From positions 1 to 16,552 of the forward strand of contig DATLFP010000041.1 in NCBI GenBank assembly GCA_035540955.1: 16,552 nt of DNA, in the 5' to 3' direction. This document shows, piece by piece, positions 14,809-16,552 of this stretch. Every line of letters starts with the position of its first letter. Within the stretch, counting starts at the first letter, position 1. The notes beneath the pieces were generated by a model. That model was not told where the DNA came from. It ran no database searches and worked only from the letters and a program-made list of their open reading frames with translations. The stretch comes from DATLFP01 sp035540955 (lineage in GTDB: Bacteria; Actinomycetota; Acidimicrobiia; Acidimicrobiales; CADCSY01). The translations under genes were made by a program, and so were the position numbers.

Positions 14809-16197
14809 TCAGTCGTCCTCGGCGTCCCGGTCACCGGACCGAGCGCGCGACTCGTCGGGGGCGGCGAGGGGCTCGAGGAGGGCGACCGCGGCCTGACCGA
14901 CCTCCGGGTCGAGGTCGCCCTCCCGCATCCACTTCTCGATCTCCTCGATGGCCTTTCGGGCCTCCTCGCCCTGCTTGCCCGGCGATGCTCGCTGAACCTT
15001 CTGCAACCGGTCGAGGAGGTCTTCGCCCTTCTCCCCGAAGGACGAGGGCGGGCCGGCGGCGATGGCGTCGGCGAGCCCGCCAAGGGTGAGGGGCAACGGT
15101 GGCGCGGAGGTCGTTGTCGTCGTCTCGACGGTTGTGGTCGTCGTCTCCCCAGCCGCCGCCACGTCCGCCAGCGTCGGACGTTCGCCACCGTCGCGCCGGG
15201 CGGCCAAGGCCACGAGGGCAACGACGAGCGCGATGGCCGCGAGACCGAGGAGCAGCCCGACGGGTCGACGCCGGCCGCGTCGCCGGTCGAGGCCGGCGGC
15301 TGCGACGGGCGCGGTGAGACCCGGCGGCGTGACCACGTCGATGGCGGTGGACGCCGCGGGGAGCACGGCGGTCGGCCGCCCGGGAGCGCCGAGTGGTGAT
15401 CGGAGGGCCGACCGCATCGCGGCGGCGTCGGCGAAGCGGCCGGCGGGATCCTTGGCGAGGGCCCGCTCGACCACCTCCACCAGATCGGCCGGCAGACCTG
15501 GAGACTGGTCAGCCAACGGCGGCACCTCGTCTCGCTGGTGGGCGAGCATCGTCGCCATCGGGTTGTCGAAGGCGAACGGCGGGTGTCCGGCCAGGAGCTC
15601 GTACAGCACCACCCCGGCGGCGTAGACGTCGCTGCGGGGCGTCGCCGGTGCGCCCGCCGCCTGCTCCGGGGCCAGGTACGTGACCGTGCCGATCACCTGC
15701 CCCGTGCGGGTGAGGCTCGAGGCGAGGTCGTCGACGGGCTTGGCGATCCCGAAGTCGGCCAGCTTGACGATGCCGTCGTCGGCCACCAAGACGTTGGCCG
15801 GCTTCACGTCGCGGTGCACGAGGCCGTGGCTGTGGGCAGCACCGAGTCCGGCGAGCACCTGGTCGACGATCGCCGTGGCCTCGGCTGAGCCGAGACGGCC
15901 GCGGTCGAGGAGGACGTCCTTGAGTGACCGGCCCTCCACGCGCTCCATGACGATGAACAGCGTCCCGTCGTCCTCCCCGGCGTCGAAGACGGTGACGACG
16001 TTGGGATGGTGCACCGTCGCCGCCGTGCGGGCCTCTCGCACGAAGCGCTCACGCAACGAGGCGTCGGCGCCGCGGACGTCGAGGAGCTTCACCGCCACTC
16101 GCCGGCCGAGCTGGCGGTCGACGCCCTCGACGACGGTGGCCATGCCGCCGGCGCCGATGGCCGCCCCGAGCTCGTAACGGCCGCCGATCACGTGCAT
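14809..16197 (-). CDS. Membrane-anchored Ser/Thr protein kinase (PknB-like) without PASTA domains
   Basis: The 462-residue product starts with a complete Hanks-type kinase domain (8-265): glycine loop GAGGMATV (15-22), Lys37 (VAVK), catalytic HRDVKPAN (128-135, Asp130), DFG (148-150) and an activation loop with Thr171 and Thr173 before APEQ. These threonines correspond in kind to the activating pair of mycobacterial PknB. A Pro/Ala/Arg-rich juxtamembrane stretch leads to one TM (about 313-333). The outside portion is a Thr-rich linker (352-363, ten Thr with a Val-Glu in the middle) and a small predicted-helical domain (about 370-445) with Trp423 and an acidic tail. PASTA repeats are absent, so it is unlikely to sense muropeptides as PknB does. 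TAGACC six bases before the ATG suggests a leaderless mRNA. No partner phosphatase or FHA gene is in the window. Confidence 0.95.
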   Translation of the reverse strand: MHVIGGRYELGAAIGAGGMATVVEGVDRQLGRRVAVKLLDVRGADASLRERFVREARTAATVHHPNVVTVFDAGEDDGTLFIVMERVEGRSLKDVLLDRGRLGSAEATAIVDQVLAGLGAAHSHGLVHRDVKPANVLVADDGIVKLADFGIAKPVDDLASSLTRTGQVIGTVTYLAPEQAAGAPATPRSDVYAAGVVLYELLAGHPPFAFDNPMATMLAHQRDEVPPLADQSPGLPADLVEVVERALAKDPAGRFADAAAMRSALRSPLGAPGRPTAVLPAASTAIDVVTPPGLTAPVAAAGLDRRRGRRRPVGLLLGLAAIALVVALVALAARRDGGERPTLADVAAAGETTTTTVETTTTTSAPPLPLTLGGLADAIAAGPPSSFGEKGEDLLDRLQKVQRASPGKQGEEARKAIEEIEKWMREGDLDPEVGQAAVALLEPLAAPDESRARSGDRDAEDD

Positions 16198-16203
16198 CGG
16201 TCA

Positions 16204-16209
16204 GGTCTA
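16204..16209 (-). promoter_or_regulatory. Putative -10 element (TAGACC) of the Ser/Thr kinase gene
   Basis: On the minus strand TAGACC precedes the ATG by six bases (TGACCG). The last position is off the TANNNT consensus, but the spacing equals that at the other leaderless starts in this window, and no Shine-Dalgarno sequence is present. Confidence 0.35.
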
Positions 16210-16280
16210 CCCGCGCCGGCGGCGCCCGCGCGTCCCGGCGGCCCGGCTTCGGTCAGGGGCCGTCGAGGAGGTCGCGGAGC

Positions 16281-16349
16281 GTGCTGGTGGTGGACCAGCT
16301 CCGGATCGTCATCGACTGGTACTCGGACGTGGCGAATGTAGCGATGTGA
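16281..16349 (+). CDS. Possible 22-aa small ORF (GTG start) in the kinase/USP gap
   Basis: A GTG at 16281, eight bases after GAGGAGGT (16265-16272), opens a 22-codon frame (MLVVDQLRIVIDWYSDVANVAM) ending at TGA 16349. A hairpin follows 8 nt later. The ribosome site is good, but the frame is short, resembles nothing I know and has no clear promoter. It could equally be the decayed end of a lost gene or chance. It lies in the 281-nt stretch 16198-16478, which otherwise holds only the promoters described and the hairpin. Confidence 0.15.
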   Translation: MLVVDQLRIVIDWYSDVANVAM

Positions 16350-16357
16350 CGATCGGG

Positions 16358-16382
16358 GGTGGCCGCCGGTCAGGCGGCGACC
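16358..16382. repeat. GC-rich hairpin, possible terminator or regulatory stem-loop
   Basis: GGTGGCCGCC (16358-16367) pairs with GGCGGCGACC (16373-16382) over ten positions with one mismatch, around a GGTCA loop. There is no T-run, so it is not a classic intrinsic terminator. It sits between the kinase promoter and the universal stress promoter and could insulate them. Confidence 0.4.
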
Positions 16383-16428
16383 TCGATGACCCGAAACGGA
16401 CACCCCTCGGGAACCAGGAACATCGAGC

Positions 16429-16442
16429 ATGACCTTCGTCCC
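16429..16442 (+). promoter_or_regulatory. DosR/DevR-like operator upstream of the universal stress gene
   Basis: ATGACCTTCGTCCC matches 8 of 10 fixed positions of GGGAC-N4-GTCCC; only the first two bases differ. It ends exactly 36 nt before the start codon, the same distance as at the CBS gene, so its centre is near -43.5 if the message is leaderless. Confidence 0.4.
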
Positions 16443-16466
16443 TATCGACCGATCGAGTCCGCTCTC

Positions 16467-16472
16467 TACGGT
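16467..16472 (+). promoter_or_regulatory. -10 element (TACGGT) of the universal stress gene
   Basis: TACGGT fits TANNNT. It is followed by CAGAGG and the ATG at 16479, giving a predicted leaderless start. The AGAGG before the ATG touches the start codon and is too close to serve as a ribosome site. Confidence 0.5.
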
Positions 16473-16478
16473 CAGAGG

Positions 16479-16552
16479 ATGACGGTTCTCCTTGGTTTCG
16501 ACGGATCGAAGACGGCGGCCGAGGCGATGCGGTGGGCGGGCCGCTACGCCGA
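16479..16552 (+). CDS. Universal stress protein (UspA family), N-terminal fragment
   Basis: Only 24 residues are in the window before the right edge. They begin MTVLLGFDGSKTAAEAMRWA, the first beta strand (V-x-x-D-G-S) and following helix of the UspA fold. Usp domains often bind ATP and are induced by hypoxia, starvation or oxidative stress. In mycobacteria many belong to the DosR regulon. The start is ATG 16479, judged by the family's usual N-terminus and the -10 spacing. An in-frame ATG at 16386 would add 31 atypical residues and cover the promoter. Single- or double-domain status cannot be told. Confidence 0.8.
   Translation, partial: MTVLLGFDGSKTAAEAMRWAGRYA

Noticed and set aside
16253..16312. 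19-residue minus-strand frame starting MTIRSWSTTSTLRD
   Set aside because: There is no ribosome site or well-placed -10. Such short frames are expected by chance.
16188..16430. 80-codon minus-strand frame in the kinase/USP gap
   Set aside because: It covers the kinase promoter and start, is Pro/Arg/His-rich and resembles no family.

Overview
The window is high-GC, gene-dense DNA from an actinobacterium. Several things point that way: fused and long acyl-CoA dehydrogenases, a PknB-type Ser/Thr kinase, LuxR/NarL-type two-component signalling, a large AAA ATPase, GTG and TTG starts, and TANNNT -10 boxes placed 6-7 nt before start codons (leaderless transcripts). An acidimicrobial or other deep-branching actinobacterial lineage is a guess. 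I see no tRNA, rRNA, CRISPR array, phage or insertion sequence.

Layout. From 1 to 7199 everything runs leftward. In transcription order: a receiver/thioredoxin-fold/thioredoxin-reductase-like flavoprotein (7199-5502), an 8-TM protein of unknown function starting at TTG 5515, a 12-TM histidine-bearing protein resembling heme-copper oxidase subunit I (4581-3346), a two-CBS protein resembling mycobacterial HRP1 (3283-2861), and a large STAND-like ATPase that runs off the left edge (2810-1). A double-length acyl-CoA dehydrogenase (7261-9414) diverges from the flavoprotein across a 61-bp near-palindromic promoter. A histidine kinase/response regulator pair (11280-9407, leftward) diverges from an ABC exporter ATPase/FtsX-MacB permease pair (11454-14787, rightward). 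A membrane Ser/Thr kinase (16197-14809, leftward) and the start of a universal stress protein (16479 onward, rightward) close the window.

How the parts may work together. The flavoprotein and the two membrane proteins form a compact, probably co-transcribed redox/membrane module. The CBS protein has its own promoter. It and the universal stress protein at the other end of the window both carry a 14-bp box resembling the DosR (DevR) hypoxia operator, and in both the box ends exactly 36 nt before the start codon. HRP1-type CBS proteins and universal stress proteins are classic DosR regulon members, so a hypoxia/redox-stress regulon is the main inference here. The HK/RR pair probably controls the adjacent ABC exporter, as in many LiaRS/BceRS-like loci.

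Limits. All calls are made by eye from sequence and motif knowledge. No database search or structure prediction was run.
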